Source: Chitinophaga oryzae
Lineage (GTDB): Bacteria; Bacteroidota; Bacteroidia; Chitinophagales; Chitinophagaceae
Reading direction: 5' to 3'
DNA length: 64,000 bases
NCBI RefSeq assembly: GCF_012516375.2
Contig: NZ_CP051204.2
Location: forward strand, 2,170,001 to 2,234,000
Below the pieces are notes generated by a model. The model was not told the origin of the DNA. It saw only the letters and a program-made list of their open reading frames with translations, and did no database searches. How positions within the stretch are numbered: the stretch's first letter is position 1; the number at the start of each line of letters is the position of its first letter. Below, piece after piece: positions 26,312 through 35,608 of this stretch. The translations under genes were made by a program, and so were the position numbers.

Positions 26312-27892
26312 ATGATAAAATCATTGAATTATGTTCATCCGGATAATGCGGAGTTGTTCAATGACCTGAACTTTATTTTAAATGACGGGGAGAAGGCTGC
26401 ATTGGTGGGCATCAACGGGGCAGGTAAATCAACACTGCTGCGTATCCTTTCAGGGCAGCTGGAGGTAACATCAGGCGAGGTCGCCTGCTCGGAGACACCC
26501 TGGTATGTTCCCCAACATTTGGGAGAATTCGATGCGTGGTCTGTCGCCAGGGCGCTGGGCGCCGATAAAAAGCTGGATGCCCTCCGGGCTATCCTGGCGG
26601 GAGACACGGATGCGCAGCATTTCGAACAACTGGACGACGACTGGGACATCGAAAACAAAGTGAGAATGGTGCTTGAGAAATGGGGGCTTGGTCATATCGG
26701 TGAAAGCCGTTTGATGGGAAGCCTGAGCGGTGGACAGAAGACGAAGGTTTTTTTGGCGGCAATGGACCTGAACAGCCCGAAGCTGATTTTGTTTGATGAA
26801 CCTTCCAATCACCTGGACCTCAAAACCAGGAAGAAACTGTATGAGATGATCCTCCAAAGCAAATCCACCATGCTGATCGTGAGTCATGACAGGACCTTAT
26901 TGAATCTTATGAACAAAACGCTGGAGCTGAGTGAGAAGGGAATCGAAACGTTTGGCGGCAATTTTGAGTTTTACCAGCAAAAGAAGATAGAGAAAGTCAA
27001 TGCGCTGCGCGCCCGGTTGAACGAGCAGTCCAAAGCATTGAAAGCGTCCGAAACAAAAGCCTCCGATATGGCCGGCCAAAGGGCGCAGCAGGAATTAAAA
27101 GGCCGGTCGGCAGGGTTGAGCAACTCCATCCCGCGTATTATTGCCGGGGGCTTAAAAAGCAAGGCAGAACGCAGTACGGCGAGGATGCTCCATGCACACG
27201 AAGAGAAGATAGCCACGCTGCTGAATAATATAGCAGAGATCAGGGCGCAGATCGAGGAGTATGAAACGCTTAAAATCGATCTTCAGTCGCCCGAGCTGCC
27301 TCCCGGGCAGTTGCTCATCGATATGGCCGCTGTCAACTTTAAGTACGGTGACAAATTATTATGGAATAATCTTAGCTTTCAGGTTAAATCCGGCGAACGG
27401 GTACGGATAGACGGTGCGAACGGAAGCGGGAAGACCACCCTGCTGAAAATTATCACACGGGAGCTGTCACCTTCGGAAGGCAGCTATAACAGCGCCGCGT
27501 TCTCTTATTGTTACCTGGACCAGGACTATTCGATGATAGATCCGGAATGGAGTGTTTATGAACAAATACAGGCGTACAATAAGAGCGGCCTGGAAGAGCA
27601 TGAATTAGCGGAACTGTTGGCGTATTCCCAGTTTAAACCGGAAGATTTTGATAAAAAATGCGCGTGGCTGAGTGGGGGAGAGCGAATGAAATTATCGCTG
27701 AGTTGTTTGTCGGCCGGTCAGCAGGCGCCGGAGGTGCTGATACTGGACGAACCGACCAATAATCTCGATGTTAAAAGCCTGGAAATATTGACGTTGACAG
27801 TAAAAAATTTCCGGGGTACGTTATTGGTAATTTCGCATGATGATTATTTTATCAACGAAATTGGAATTGACTATAGCATAAGTTTAACTTAA
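26312..27892 (+). CDS. ABC-F family ATPase (ribosome-associated, possible antibiotic target protection)
   Basis: This 526-residue protein has two ABC domains in one chain and no membrane segments. Domain 1 has Walker A GINGAGKST (about residues 31-39), signature LSGGQKTK and Walker B LILFDEPSNHLDL. Domain 2 has GANGSGKTT, LSGGERMK and VLILDEPTNNLDV. The charged helical linker between them (about residues 225-325) is the arm that reaches into the ribosomal tRNA exit or peptidyl-transferase site in ABC-F proteins. The ATG at 26312 is chosen over an in-frame GTG at 26276. The co-transcribed TetR gene 5 bases downstream suggests inducible, drug-related control rather than a housekeeping EttA/Uup role; this is an inference. 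Confidence 0.9.
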   Translation: MIKSLNYVHPDNAELFNDLNFILNDGEKAALVGINGAGKSTLLRILSGQLEVTSGEVACSETPWYVPQHLGEFDAWSVARALGADKKLDALRAILAGDTDAQHFEQLDDDWDIENKVRMVLEKWGLGHIGESRLMGSLSGGQKTKVFLAAMDLNSPKLILFDEPSNHLDLKTRKKLYEMILQSKSTMLIVSHDRTLLNLMNKTLELSEKGIETFGGNFEFYQQKKIEKVNALRARLNEQSKALKASETKASDMAGQRAQQELKGRSAGLSNSIPRIIAGGLKSKAERSTARMLHAHEEKIATLLNNIAEIRAQIEEYETLKIDLQSPELPPGQLLIDMAAVNFKYGDKLLWNNLSFQVKSGERVRIDGANGSGKTTLLKIITRELSPSEGSYNSAAFSYCYLDQDYSMIDPEWSVYEQIQAYNKSGLEEHELAELLAYSQFKPEDFDKKCAWLSGGERMKLSLSCLSAGQQAPEVLILDEPTNNLDVKSLEILTLTVKNFRGTLLVISHDDYFINEIGIDYSISLT

Positions 27893-27897
27893 AAAAG

Positions 27898-28488
27898 ATG
27901 CCGCTTAAAAATACGGGAACGGAACAGCATATAAAAGATACCGCGAAACGCCTGCTTTTTGCAGAAGGGAAACTCCATGCCACCACGCAGGAAATAGCAG
28001 ATGCGGCCGGCGTCAACAGGACGGCGCTGCACTATTACTTCCGGTCCCGGGACCAGCTGATCGCTGCCATCTTCCAGGATGCCATGCATGATCTGAGCCA
28101 GCGCCTCAATGAATGTATGACTGCCGATCAGCCTTTTAGAGCTAAAACAGAAAATATCATCGCCGTTTTCCTCCGGCATATGATTGCCTTCCCTTACCAG
28201 GAAACATTCCTGGTGACCGAGATCAACACATTAGGGCAGCAGCTGATGGCAGATATTCATTCCGGGCCCGTCATGTCCTATTTAGAGGAGGCGGCGGCCG
28301 AAATGAAGAAAGGAACGATAGCGAAGATGAATCCCATTCATTTCCTGATGAACTTATTTTCTTTATTGTCTTACCCGCTGATCATGGCGCCGCTTTATGA
28401 GAAATTGTTCGGGTTGTCAGGAGAGGAGTTTAAAGCGTTGATAGATGAGCGGGGGAAGATGATTACGGGGTTGTTGTTTAAAAAATAA
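27898..28488 (+). CDS. TetR/AcrR-family transcriptional regulator
   Basis: This 196-residue repressor has an N-terminal helix-turn-helix (TTQEIADAAGVNRTALHYYF, about residues 29-48) after the helix EQHIKDTAKRLLFAEG and a helical ligand-binding C-terminal domain. Its ATG lies 5 bases after the stop of the ABC-F ATPase, so it is probably in the same transcript and likely autoregulates that operon. No clear operator palindrome was found in the AT-rich region upstream of 26312. Confidence 0.9.
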   Translation: MPLKNTGTEQHIKDTAKRLLFAEGKLHATTQEIADAAGVNRTALHYYFRSRDQLIAAIFQDAMHDLSQRLNECMTADQPFRAKTENIIAVFLRHMIAFPYQETFLVTEINTLGQQLMADIHSGPVMSYLEEAAAEMKKGTIAKMNPIHFLMNLFSLLSYPLIMAPLYEKLFGLSGEEFKALIDERGKMITGLLFKK

Positions 28489-28867
28489 TGATTTTAAAAG
28501 GTAGGCGCAACTACAAAGCGTCTACGGGATGAACATATTTTGTACAGGATACAATAGGGCCGCTTTCCCGGGCAACATCCCCGATAGCCTTTCTGCGTAA
28601 GGGAAGCGATAAAACGCATGGCCACAGCATCCACTATTTGGTAGACACCTTATCCTATCCTGTAGACGCACAAAGCTGTAGACGCGTCTACAGATAACCT
28701 CATTTTCCTTTTGCAAAGCGTTAATTTTGAGATAACATGACAGACTTTGTTTCTGAACAACAGGTTGACCCGGCATAAACTCCAAGGCAAGACTGACCGT
28801 CGCGCCGTTCGGATTAAAAAAAGCACACCATGCAGCCATGCTACCACGCGAATACTTTTTTATATAT
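28489..28867. other. 379-base intergenic region with repeated GTAGACGC elements
   Basis: No gene is supported here. The region contains a perfect 18-bp palindrome (28676-28693), a half copy CTGTAGACGC at 28660-28669, and a further inverted copy GCGTCTAC at 28518-28525. A minus-strand open frame covering 28522-28887 has no start context, no family resemblance and overlaps the start of the next real gene. Confidence 0.5.
28660..28693. repeat. GTAGACGC direct and inverted repeats (palindrome CTGTAGACGCGTCTACAG)
   Basis: A half-site CTGTAGACGC (28660-28669) is followed after 6 bases by the perfect 18-bp palindrome CTGTAGACGCGTCTACAG (28676-28693). The arrangement resembles either a regulator binding site with an extra half-site or the remnant of a small palindromic repeat. 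It lies about 175 bases upstream of the large surface-protein gene. Confidence 0.55.
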
Positions 28868-31800
28868 ATGAAAGGATTTTTTACCATCGTGGTTTTATTG
28901 CATTGTTTACTGGCCCCGGGGGCTGTACGTTATGTAGACATAGCGGCAACCGGGGCTAATAATGGTTCCAGCTGGCTGAACGCTTCCCGGGACCTGCAGG
29001 CCATGATCAATTTGTCGGTTGCTGGTGATGAGATCTATGTGGCCGCCGGAACATACCAACCGGCTGTGGGCGCCTCCTTCAGGTTAAAAGAAGGCGTAAA
29101 ACTATATGGCGGCTTCCCGCATGGCGGTGACCCTGTATTTGCAGACAGGAACTGGATGTCGTTCCAGACTATCCTGAGGGGCGATGGGGTTCGCCGGCTG
29201 TTCGGGAACCCGATGTTCATGACCGCGCAAACTGTACTGGATGGTTTTCATATGACCGGGGGCAGCTCAGAGCAGGGAGGTATTGCCTACTTATATGACG
29301 CAGACATACGCATTGCAAACTGCCGGTTCTTTGATAATACTAATACCATCAACCAGGGCGGAATCCTTTTCCTGAATGAAAGCGCTCCGGTGATCCAAGA
29401 CTGCATTTTCGAGAATAATAACAGCGTTGCACAGGGGGGCGTTATCGTCAGTTTTTTCAGTTCTCCCCAGATAAGCAGCTGTGTGTTCTCGAACAACAGA
29501 AGCACCTCCAACGCCGGCATTATCAATTTTCTCAACGAAGGTGCGCCGGTTATAGATCGTTGCCTGTTTCTTAATAACACTTCCCGGGCGGGGCTGCTTG
29601 GTCATTCAGGCGGAACTCCGTTTTTCTCTAATTGCGTATTCGCCAATAACACCGGTGGGCCCTATTGCATATTAAGCGCTTCGTCCGGCGAAAGTGGCAC
29701 TGCTATTACGCTTGCGGGATGCCTTATTTATAACAATACGGCAAACAATACGTCGGGAGGTGGGTTGATCTACAATGCCGGGGGGACAGTAGCCATTGTC
29801 AATAGCACTATCTGCAATAACAATGTTTCAACATCGCCTACGGGGAGCTTGTTTGCAAACGTAACAACTGCTTCAGTTTTTAGTTTCGTCAATACCATTA
29901 TATACAATAATGTGGCTACCAACCTGATCAGGGCTGTCAATAGCGGGCCGCCGGTATTCAGGTTCTCCATTGTGCAGGGTATGGACGATCCGGCTAACCA
30001 GGTCGTCAGTGCGGACCCGCTCTTTGTGGACCCTGCAAACGCCATCGGTCCCGATAACGTATGGGCCACTGCGGACGACGGGCTTGAACTGCAACCCGGT
30101 AGTCCGGCTATTGATCAGGGCCAGAATACAGCTGTACCATCCAGCCTTACGATGGACATCAAGACCGGGGCAAGAATTTTGAACAGTACGGTAGACCAGG
30201 GAGCGTATGAATATGTGGCAGTGGAAAGACCGGTAGTGACCACTACGCCGGCCACCACCCCTTATACAGTGCAGCAACCTCCGGTAACGGTGGATGCAGG
30301 CGTAACCGTTACGAATACCGGAAGCGCCACGCTGGCAACAGGTACGGTTGCTATCGGCGCCGGCTTTGCCGCGGGGGACGTGCTCTCGTTTACCAACGCC
30401 GCAGGAATGGGTAACATTACCGGCAGCTATCATGCAGCCACCGGTCAGCTGACGTTGGTTTCCGCCGGCGGCACCGCTACCGTCGCACAGTGGCAGGCCG
30501 CGCTGCGCGCAGTTGCATACAGCAACACGAATGCATCTGCCAGCCTCGCTAACCGGACGGTTACTTTTTCCGTTAATGACGGCCGGTTTTCAAGCAACAC
30601 CGCCACTAAAACAGTGGTCCTTCAAGCCGCTTGCGCGCCAACCACCAGTACCACCGACATCGCCGTATGCCGGGCAGTGCTCCCTTATGTGTGGAACGGC
30701 CAGACGTTCACTGCTGCCGGCAGTTACGTGGTGCATTTAACCAACGCGGCCGGCTGTGATAGTGCGGTAACGCTGGTGCTGAAGGTATACGAAGCCACCG
30801 CAAGCCTTACCCGTTTGACCGTTTGTCCTACCGAGTTTCCTTTTCAATGGAATGGCAGGGATTTCGCGACGGCGGGCACCTATACGGTCCACTTAACGAA
30901 TAGGGCCGGCTGCGATAGTGCCGCTACACTGGAATTGACCGCAGCCGGCGACAGGTGCCTTGCTTTAAAGGTGGCTACCACACCATCAGGTTGTAAGGAG
31001 GCCAGCGGCACCATCACGGCTACCGCATCCGGTGGTACCGCACCCTATCAGTATTCCATCGACGGCGTCAATTATCAGGCCGGTAACGTATTCAGCGGTC
31101 TTGCGTCCCGGTCTTACCGGGTTTCATTAAAAGATGCGGATGGTACGGTTGTGACGGTTCCTGTCACTGTCACTGCCGATCTTTGCCTGGATCTTGTAGC
31201 TACGCCGGCAGGCTGCGGCAGAACCGACGGGGTAATAAGGGCTACCGGCACGGGCGGCGCGGCACCATATCAGTATTCCATCGACGGCGTTAATTATCAG
31301 GCCGGTAGCGTATTCAGCGGCCTTGCCGCACAGCTGTATAATGTCACCATGAAAGATGCCACCGGATTGGCAGTCACTGTCAGCGTCGTTGTAAGTGCAG
31401 GCGCGTGTTTAAATCTGCAGGTGATGCCCGCTGCAACTACCTGCGGACAAAATAACGGAACAATTACCGCCAACGCAGCAAACGGCGTCCCTCCGTACCT
31501 GTATGCGCTGAACGGAGGAACGTATCAGTCAGACAACATTTTCAGCGGACTTGCGCCGGGTGATTACAAGGTACGCGTAAAGGACGTTGGTGGATTAATA
31601 GCTGAGGTAAGCGCAAACATTGCCGCCTCCACCGCAGCAGGAAGGGTTTCTGGCGGCAATAATACCAGTGTCCTGAAGAACCGGCCGTTACAACTCAATG
31701 CAGTGGACGTGGACAATACCGGGTTTACCCGTTTCGACTGGTCGCCGGATTATGGCCTGAACAGGACCGACATTGCAAACCCTGTTGCCACCATCGACAA

Positions 31801-32158
31801 AGACGTTATCTATACGGTAACCGCCACAGACCCCAATGGCTGCAAAAGCACGGGCCAAGTGACCATTAAGGTTATTCACAACGTGGATATCTATGTCCCC
31901 AATGCATTTACGCCCAATGATGATGGGAGGAACGACGTGTTGAGGGCATTACCTTTTGGCATCAGTGAATTTAAATTCTTTGCGGTTTATAACCGCTGGG
32001 GGCACCGTGTGTTTTATACCACAGATCCGCGTTACGGGTGGGACGGCAGCATTAACGGTACCCGGCAAGGCTCCGGGGCTTTTGTATGGATAACAGAAGG
32101 CATCGGCATGGATGGCAGCATCATTTCCAGAAAGGGATCTGTTGTATTGATAAGATAG
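28868..32158 (+). CDS. Type IX-secreted beta-helix/SprB-repeat surface protein with CHU_C C-terminal domain
   Basis: This 1096-residue protein is exported by a Sec signal (MKGFFTIVVLLHCLLAPGA) and then by the type IX system. Residues about 20-430 are a right-handed parallel beta-helix of the 'choice-of-anchor Q'/pectate-lyase-like type, with repeated xxNCxFxxN turns (RIANCRFFDNTN, QDCIFENNNS, SSCVFSNNRS). Residues about 440-590 are an Ig-like module. Two copies of a ~45-residue unit follow (WNGQTF...TAAGSYVVHLTNAAGCDSA; WNGRDF...), then three SprB-type repeats (APYQYSIDGVNYQAG) at about 710-920. The end, PNAFTPNDDGRNDVLRALPF ... YNRWGHRVF, is the CHU_C/type B sorting domain. A surface adhesin or motility-related role is likely. 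No enzymatic residues can be asserted. Confidence 0.88.
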   Translation: MKGFFTIVVLLHCLLAPGAVRYVDIAATGANNGSSWLNASRDLQAMINLSVAGDEIYVAAGTYQPAVGASFRLKEGVKLYGGFPHGGDPVFADRNWMSFQTILRGDGVRRLFGNPMFMTAQTVLDGFHMTGGSSEQGGIAYLYDADIRIANCRFFDNTNTINQGGILFLNESAPVIQDCIFENNNSVAQGGVIVSFFSSPQISSCVFSNNRSTSNAGIINFLNEGAPVIDRCLFLNNTSRAGLLGHSGGTPFFSNCVFANNTGGPYCILSASSGESGTAITLAGCLIYNNTANNTSGGGLIYNAGGTVAIVNSTICNNNVSTSPTGSLFANVTTASVFSFVNTIIYNNVATNLIRAVNSGPPVFRFSIVQGMDDPANQVVSADPLFVDPANAIGPDNVWATADDGLELQPGSPAIDQGQNTAVPSSLTMDIKTGARILNSTVDQGAYEYVAVERPVVTTTPATTPYTVQQPPVTVDAGVTVTNTGSATLATGTVAIGAGFAAGDVLSFTNAAGMGNITGSYHAATGQLTLVSAGGTATVAQWQAALRAVAYSNTNASASLANRTVTFSVNDGRFSSNTATKTVVLQAACAPTTSTTDIAVCRAVLPYVWNGQTFTAAGSYVVHLTNAAGCDSAVTLVLKVYEATASLTRLTVCPTEFPFQWNGRDFATAGTYTVHLTNRAGCDSAATLELTAAGDRCLALKVATTPSGCKEASGTITATASGGTAPYQYSIDGVNYQAGNVFSGLASRSYRVSLKDADGTVVTVPVTVTADLCLDLVATPAGCGRTDGVIRATGTGGAAPYQYSIDGVNYQAGSVFSGLAAQLYNVTMKDATGLAVTVSVVVSAGACLNLQVMPAATTCGQNNGTITANAANGVPPYLYALNGGTYQSDNIFSGLAPGDYKVRVKDVGGLIAEVSANIAASTAAGRVSGGNNTSVLKNRPLQLNAVDVDNTGFTRFDWSPDYGLNRTDIANPVATIDKDVIYTVTATDPNGCKSTGQVTIKVIHNVDIYVPNAFTPNDDGRNDVLRALPFGISEFKFFAVYNRWGHRVFYTTDPRYGWDGSINGTRQGSGAFVWITEGIGMDGSIISRKGSVVLIR
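31041..31326 (+). repeat. Pair of 64-bp direct repeats inside the surface-protein gene
   Basis: Bases 31041-31104 and 31263-31326 match at 60 of 64 positions and are offset by 222 bases, exactly 74 codons. They encode the core of two adjacent SprB-type repeats. A third repeat at about 31480-31560 is more diverged. High identity at the DNA level suggests recent duplication or gene conversion. Confidence 0.8.
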
Positions 32159-32211
32159 GTACTGCTCCTGGAAAATGTTTAAAAATTCAGGGGGATGGAT
32201 TTTCCTGCCGC

Positions 32212-34338
32212 TTAGAACCTGTATGTGTAACTAAAGTTGACCCTGACGCCGTTTCCTTTTACATAAGTCAGGTTATCCGCCTGCCACTGAGAGGGTATGG
32301 TGAAATAGTCTCTGTTGAACAAGTTTTCCACGCCAAGATTCAGACTGCTATGATTGTCAAAATCGTAGCCGGTGTACAGGTTAAAGAGGGTGAAGCCGCT
32401 TATGGGCCCTGTACCGTAGCTGTAACGACCATTAACAGGGTCGAACCGTTTGCGGTTGCCGGCATGGAGCATCTGCAGGCGTATGAGCAAGCCTGGTATA
32501 CACGTATAGTTTATATATGCCGTTGCTTTAGGAGGTGCAATACGATCGCCGCCCAGGTAAACCGTCTGATCGCCGACTTCTCTTTTGCCTTCGGCATACG
32601 ACCAGGAAGCGCCGAACTAAAGCTTATCCAGTAGCGCATAATCTGCGGACAACTCAAAGCCATATACTCTTTCGGGGGAGCGGGCAACCTCAAATTTACC
32701 ATTCACCATTACATAGGAAGCGCCAAGGCCAGAGGTGCTGATATAGGCTGCGCCTTCGATGTTCAGCTTTCCGATTGTACTGTTGAACCCCGCTTCGTAA
32801 TTGTTTGTCGTTACCGCCCTGGCTGTTATATCAGCGAGGGTGTTCTCTTTGGCCCCTCTCAGTATGAGGCCCAGCTCGGGTACGCTAAAGCCCTGGGAAA
32901 AGCTGACAAACGGCTTGAAGTATGGCAGTTTATTATACCGTAAACCCGCATTGAAAACAAAAGCGTTGTAATTGAGGGATCCTCCGTTAACGGTGACGCC
33001 GCCGGAGTAGCCGCCGGTGTTATAGTTAATTATCTTAATGGTAGTGTATGCTGGCACCCTGATATTGATGTTTTCGAAACGCGCTCCCACCTTCAATACT
33101 AAATGTTGCAGGAAGACAGATTTCACCTGCAGATAGGGAGCCAGGTTGCGCATATTCATTTCAGGAACGGATACGCGGCCATCTGTCAGCACCTGCGAGG
33201 TTTTGTCTGCCAGCACATCGGCGCCATACACCAGGTTGCCGTTCCAGGTACTGCTGATAACAAAGGGACTGTTCAGGTTCAGGCGCAGGCCCTTCTTTTG
33301 GGCGATGATACCGGATTGACCATTATTCTCAAAAAAGTTAGTGTAAGGAGTGAGCGTACTGAAATCCTGCATATAGAGATTAATGTCCAGATCTGTACCA
33401 CCGATCAGTTCCTGGCTGGTAAAGTGAAGGCTTGCGTTGTGATTATGGGGAGTACCCTCCGGTTCACCGGGGCGAACGCCCAGCGTACCGGTGGTTGCTG
33501 AGTCGCGGTTGCCAAATCTTCCCGCTTTTACAATATAATCTGTACGTTGTTTGCTGCTGAAATAGTTATACATCAGCTCAAGGCGGTTGCGGTTGTCGAC
33601 ATTGTAGCCAACCTTTGCAAATACATTCCACATTTGCAGTTCGTTAAGTCCATAGTCAGGTGAAAGTACCTGGCCTTTCGCATCTTTCATCACGCCGGTT
33701 TGTTCATAGCGACCAGATATCACATAGTCAAAACGCTTTACCGTACCTGTCAGCATCTGACCAACATGCCAACCACCCGTATGCCGGGCATCTTTGAGGG
33801 CGGTATTTGCGCCCATAGATGTTTGTCCGCTAAAGGCCTTGCCGGTGGCGGGCCTTTTAGTAATGTAGTTGATCAACCCACCGGTAGCCCCGTTGCCATA
33901 AATGGCGGTGGCGCCTTTGATGACCTCCACCTGTTCTATTACGCCCGGATCGATAGAGCGGATATCACGTAAGCTGTTGCGCAAGGGGGTCGACTGCGGG
34001 ATGCCGTCGATCATAACCAGCACCGTACGTCCCCGCAAGGTTTGACCGAGGTTATAACTATTGTTGCTGTTAAATCCGAGACCGGGTACGGTATTGGCCA
34101 ATATATCACTCAGGTTGTTGTTAATGTTCTTCTGTATGGCGAGGTCCTTCGCTTTTAAGATGGTAACAGAAGATGGCACTTCGTCCAGTGTTTCCTTTCT
34201 GCGGCTGGCAGAAACGATCACTTCTTTCAGTTGTGCATCCTTTTGTAAAGCACTGTCCTGCCGGCTGGCGTCTTGTTGAGAAAACGCTGGTAATCCTGCT
34301 ATTATCATCACCGGCAAAAGACCTAATTGAATCCGCAT
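32212..34338 (-). pseudogene. TonB-dependent receptor interrupted by an in-frame amber stop
   Basis: Reading the minus strand from ATG at 34338, a complete TonB receptor is encoded: signal peptide (MRIQLGLLPVMIIAGLPAFS), TonB-box region LKEVIVSASRRKETLDEVPS, plug with RGRTVLVMIDGIPQST and VEVIKGATAIYGNGATGG, and a long barrel. After residue 573 (ending ADYALLDKL) a TAG at 32617-32619 stops translation. The same frame then continues without another stop for 134 codons, beginning FGASWSYAEGKREVGD and ending in the terminal-Phe signature NFSYTYRF before TGA/TAA-type stop at 32212. So one base change (for example CAG to TAG) separates a 573-residue truncated product from a 708-residue receptor. 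Without the last strands the barrel cannot close or be inserted by BAM. The plug resembles ferric-siderophore (IutA-like) receptors. Confidence 0.88.
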
Positions 34339-34793
34339 GTTTTTCGTTGATCAGATGTTTCGTTGATCAGGGCGCAAAGCTATCCAGTGGAGGAGGAACT
34401 GGTTTACGCAATCGGGAAAAAGAATGTTCAAAAAGGGAAAACACCAGAGCCGGATTCACATCTGGTTACAGCGTAACACACCCCTGTCCACCGATCTGTA
34501 CTATATTGTTTCAGATTAATGTACAGCGCGTCAGGGATTTCATGAGGAACCTCAATGTGCAGTCGCATGTCCGGTAGATTGTTGTGTACCAAATGAAATG
34601 TGCCAGGAGTCTGAAGAAAAACTGTTGGCAAAGAAAGATATATTATTTAGGGAATTCGTCGCTCGATATACATTCAACAAAAAAATTACGTTGACTGTCA
34701 GCTTAGGAAAAAGGTAAAATTTCGTGTGTCATGTCGTTTGTCAATTATGTGTCGTAAATAGTTGGCAAAAGCGTACAAAACCGACATTGACAC
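34339..34793. other. Intergenic region upstream of the receptor pseudogene
   Basis: About 450 bases between the start of the TonB receptor pseudogene and the tRNA terminator. It becomes AT-rich toward 34640-34740 and presumably holds the receptor's promoter. I could not identify a convincing Fur-type site, promoter box or small gene; a 67-codon minus-strand frame at 34428-34631 has no recognisable features. Confidence 0.45.
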
Positions 34794-34830
34794 AAAAAAA
34801 ATAGGTTGTAAGTCAATACTTACAACCTAT
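34794..34830 (-). terminator. Intrinsic terminator of tRNA-Leu
   Basis: On the minus strand, directly after the tRNA, a perfect 13-bp stem (ATAGGTTGTAAGT / ACTTACAACCTAT in plus-strand order, 34801-34813 and 34818-34830, 4-base loop) is followed by a run of eight T. This is a textbook rho-independent terminator. Confidence 0.92.
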
Positions 34831-34834
34831 TACG

Positions 34835-34918
34835 TGCCCAGAACTGGATTCGAACCAGCACACCCTTGCAGGCGCTGCGACCTGAACACAGTGCGTCTAC
34901 CAATTTCGCCATCTGGGC
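34835..34918 (-). tRNA. tRNA-Leu (anticodon CAG)
   Basis: The minus strand folds as an 84-base class II tRNA. The acceptor stem is GCCCAGA pairing with TCTGGGC, the D arm contains AAATTGGTAGACGC, the anticodon stem CTGTG/CGCAG encloses loop TTCAGGT with anticodon CAG, a long variable arm follows, and the T arm contains GGTTCGAATCC. The long variable arm and anticodon identify a leucine tRNA reading CUG. CCA is not encoded after the discriminator base. Confidence 0.95.
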
Positions 34919-34992
34919 AACTGATATTGTGATCAGGGGATGCAAAAGTACACATTCATTTTAATTCACCAAATTTTTTTTAAAATATTTGC

Positions 34993-35010
34993 TTACTTAC
35001 TGGTAAGTAA
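34993..35010. promoter_or_regulatory. Probable TetR operator upstream of 35043
   Basis: The sequence TTACTTAC TG GTAAGTAA (34993-35000 and 35003-35010) is an 8-bp-arm palindrome with a 2-base spacer, 33 bases before the TetR gene's ATG at 35043. Size and symmetry are typical of TetR-family operators, so the downstream repressor probably binds its own promoter here. Confidence 0.65.
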
Positions 35011-35042
35011 GTAATTTGCAGCCGGTTTTAACGCAGCCTGAA

Positions 35043-35597
35043 ATGACGCTCATGAAAGATAAAATAGTGACGCTGGCGGACAAGCTGATCCGGGTAAAAG
35101 GATTTAACGCTTTCAGTTATAAAGACATTGCCGACCCGCTGTCGGTGAAAAACGCAGCGGTGCATTATCATTTTCCGTCCAAGGCAGACCTGGGAATGGC
35201 GGTGATAACAGAAGAGATGCAACGCTTCCAACACAGCGTACAGCAGTGGCGGCAGCTGCCGGAAGACGAGCAGTTGGACCGGCTGGTAGACGTATTCCGC
35301 AAACATTGTTATGCGGGCAACGTATGCCTGATGGGCTCCCTGGCGCCCGACTACGAAACGCTGACACCACCGATGCAGGAAAAAATAAATGAAATGGCGG
35401 AAGCCATCGTGGAATGGGTGACAGCCTGCCTGGAGCAGGGCCGTAAACACAAACGCTTTCACTTCAAAGGTGCCGCGGGCGACAGGGCCCTGCTGGTCAT
35501 CTCCAATCTTCAATCTTCACTGCTGCTGGCAAGGGTCATGGGCCCTGAAGCATTCGACAGGATCGGCCGGCAGCTGCTGGAAGACTTACGTTCATAA
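35043..35597 (+). CDS. TetR/AcrR-family transcriptional regulator
   Basis: This 184-residue regulator has a helix-turn-helix near residues 23-45 (FNAFSYKDIADPLSVKNAAV then HYHFPSKADLG) and a C-terminal TetR_C domain with the TetR-family loop CYAGNVCLMGSLAPDYETL. The ATG at 35043 (MTLMKDK) or the one at 35052 is more likely than an upstream TTG. A palindromic operator candidate lies just upstream, and the fabF-like gene begins 11 bases after the stop, so the two are probably one operon under autoregulation. Confidence 0.88.
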   Translation: MTLMKDKIVTLADKLIRVKGFNAFSYKDIADPLSVKNAAVHYHFPSKADLGMAVITEEMQRFQHSVQQWRQLPEDEQLDRLVDVFRKHCYAGNVCLMGSLAPDYETLTPPMQEKINEMAEAIVEWVTACLEQGRKHKRFHFKGAAGDRALLVISNLQSSLLLARVMGPEAFDRIGRQLLEDLRS

Positions 35598-35608
35598 AAT
35601 CAGCTACT

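Noticed and set aside
28522..28887. Minus-strand open frame of about 120 codons.
   Set aside because: It overlaps the repeat-rich intergenic region and the start of the surface-protein gene, and its translation has no signal peptide, domain or family resemblance.
31041..31326. CRISPR-like repeat array.
   Set aside because: The repeats are in a coding frame with 74-codon spacing and encode SprB-type protein repeats.
32617..32619. TAG stop in the TonB receptor read as a recoded codon (pyrrolysine or readthrough).
   Set aside because: No recoding machinery is seen in the window, many nearby genes end in TAG, and a simple nonsense mutation explains the pattern.
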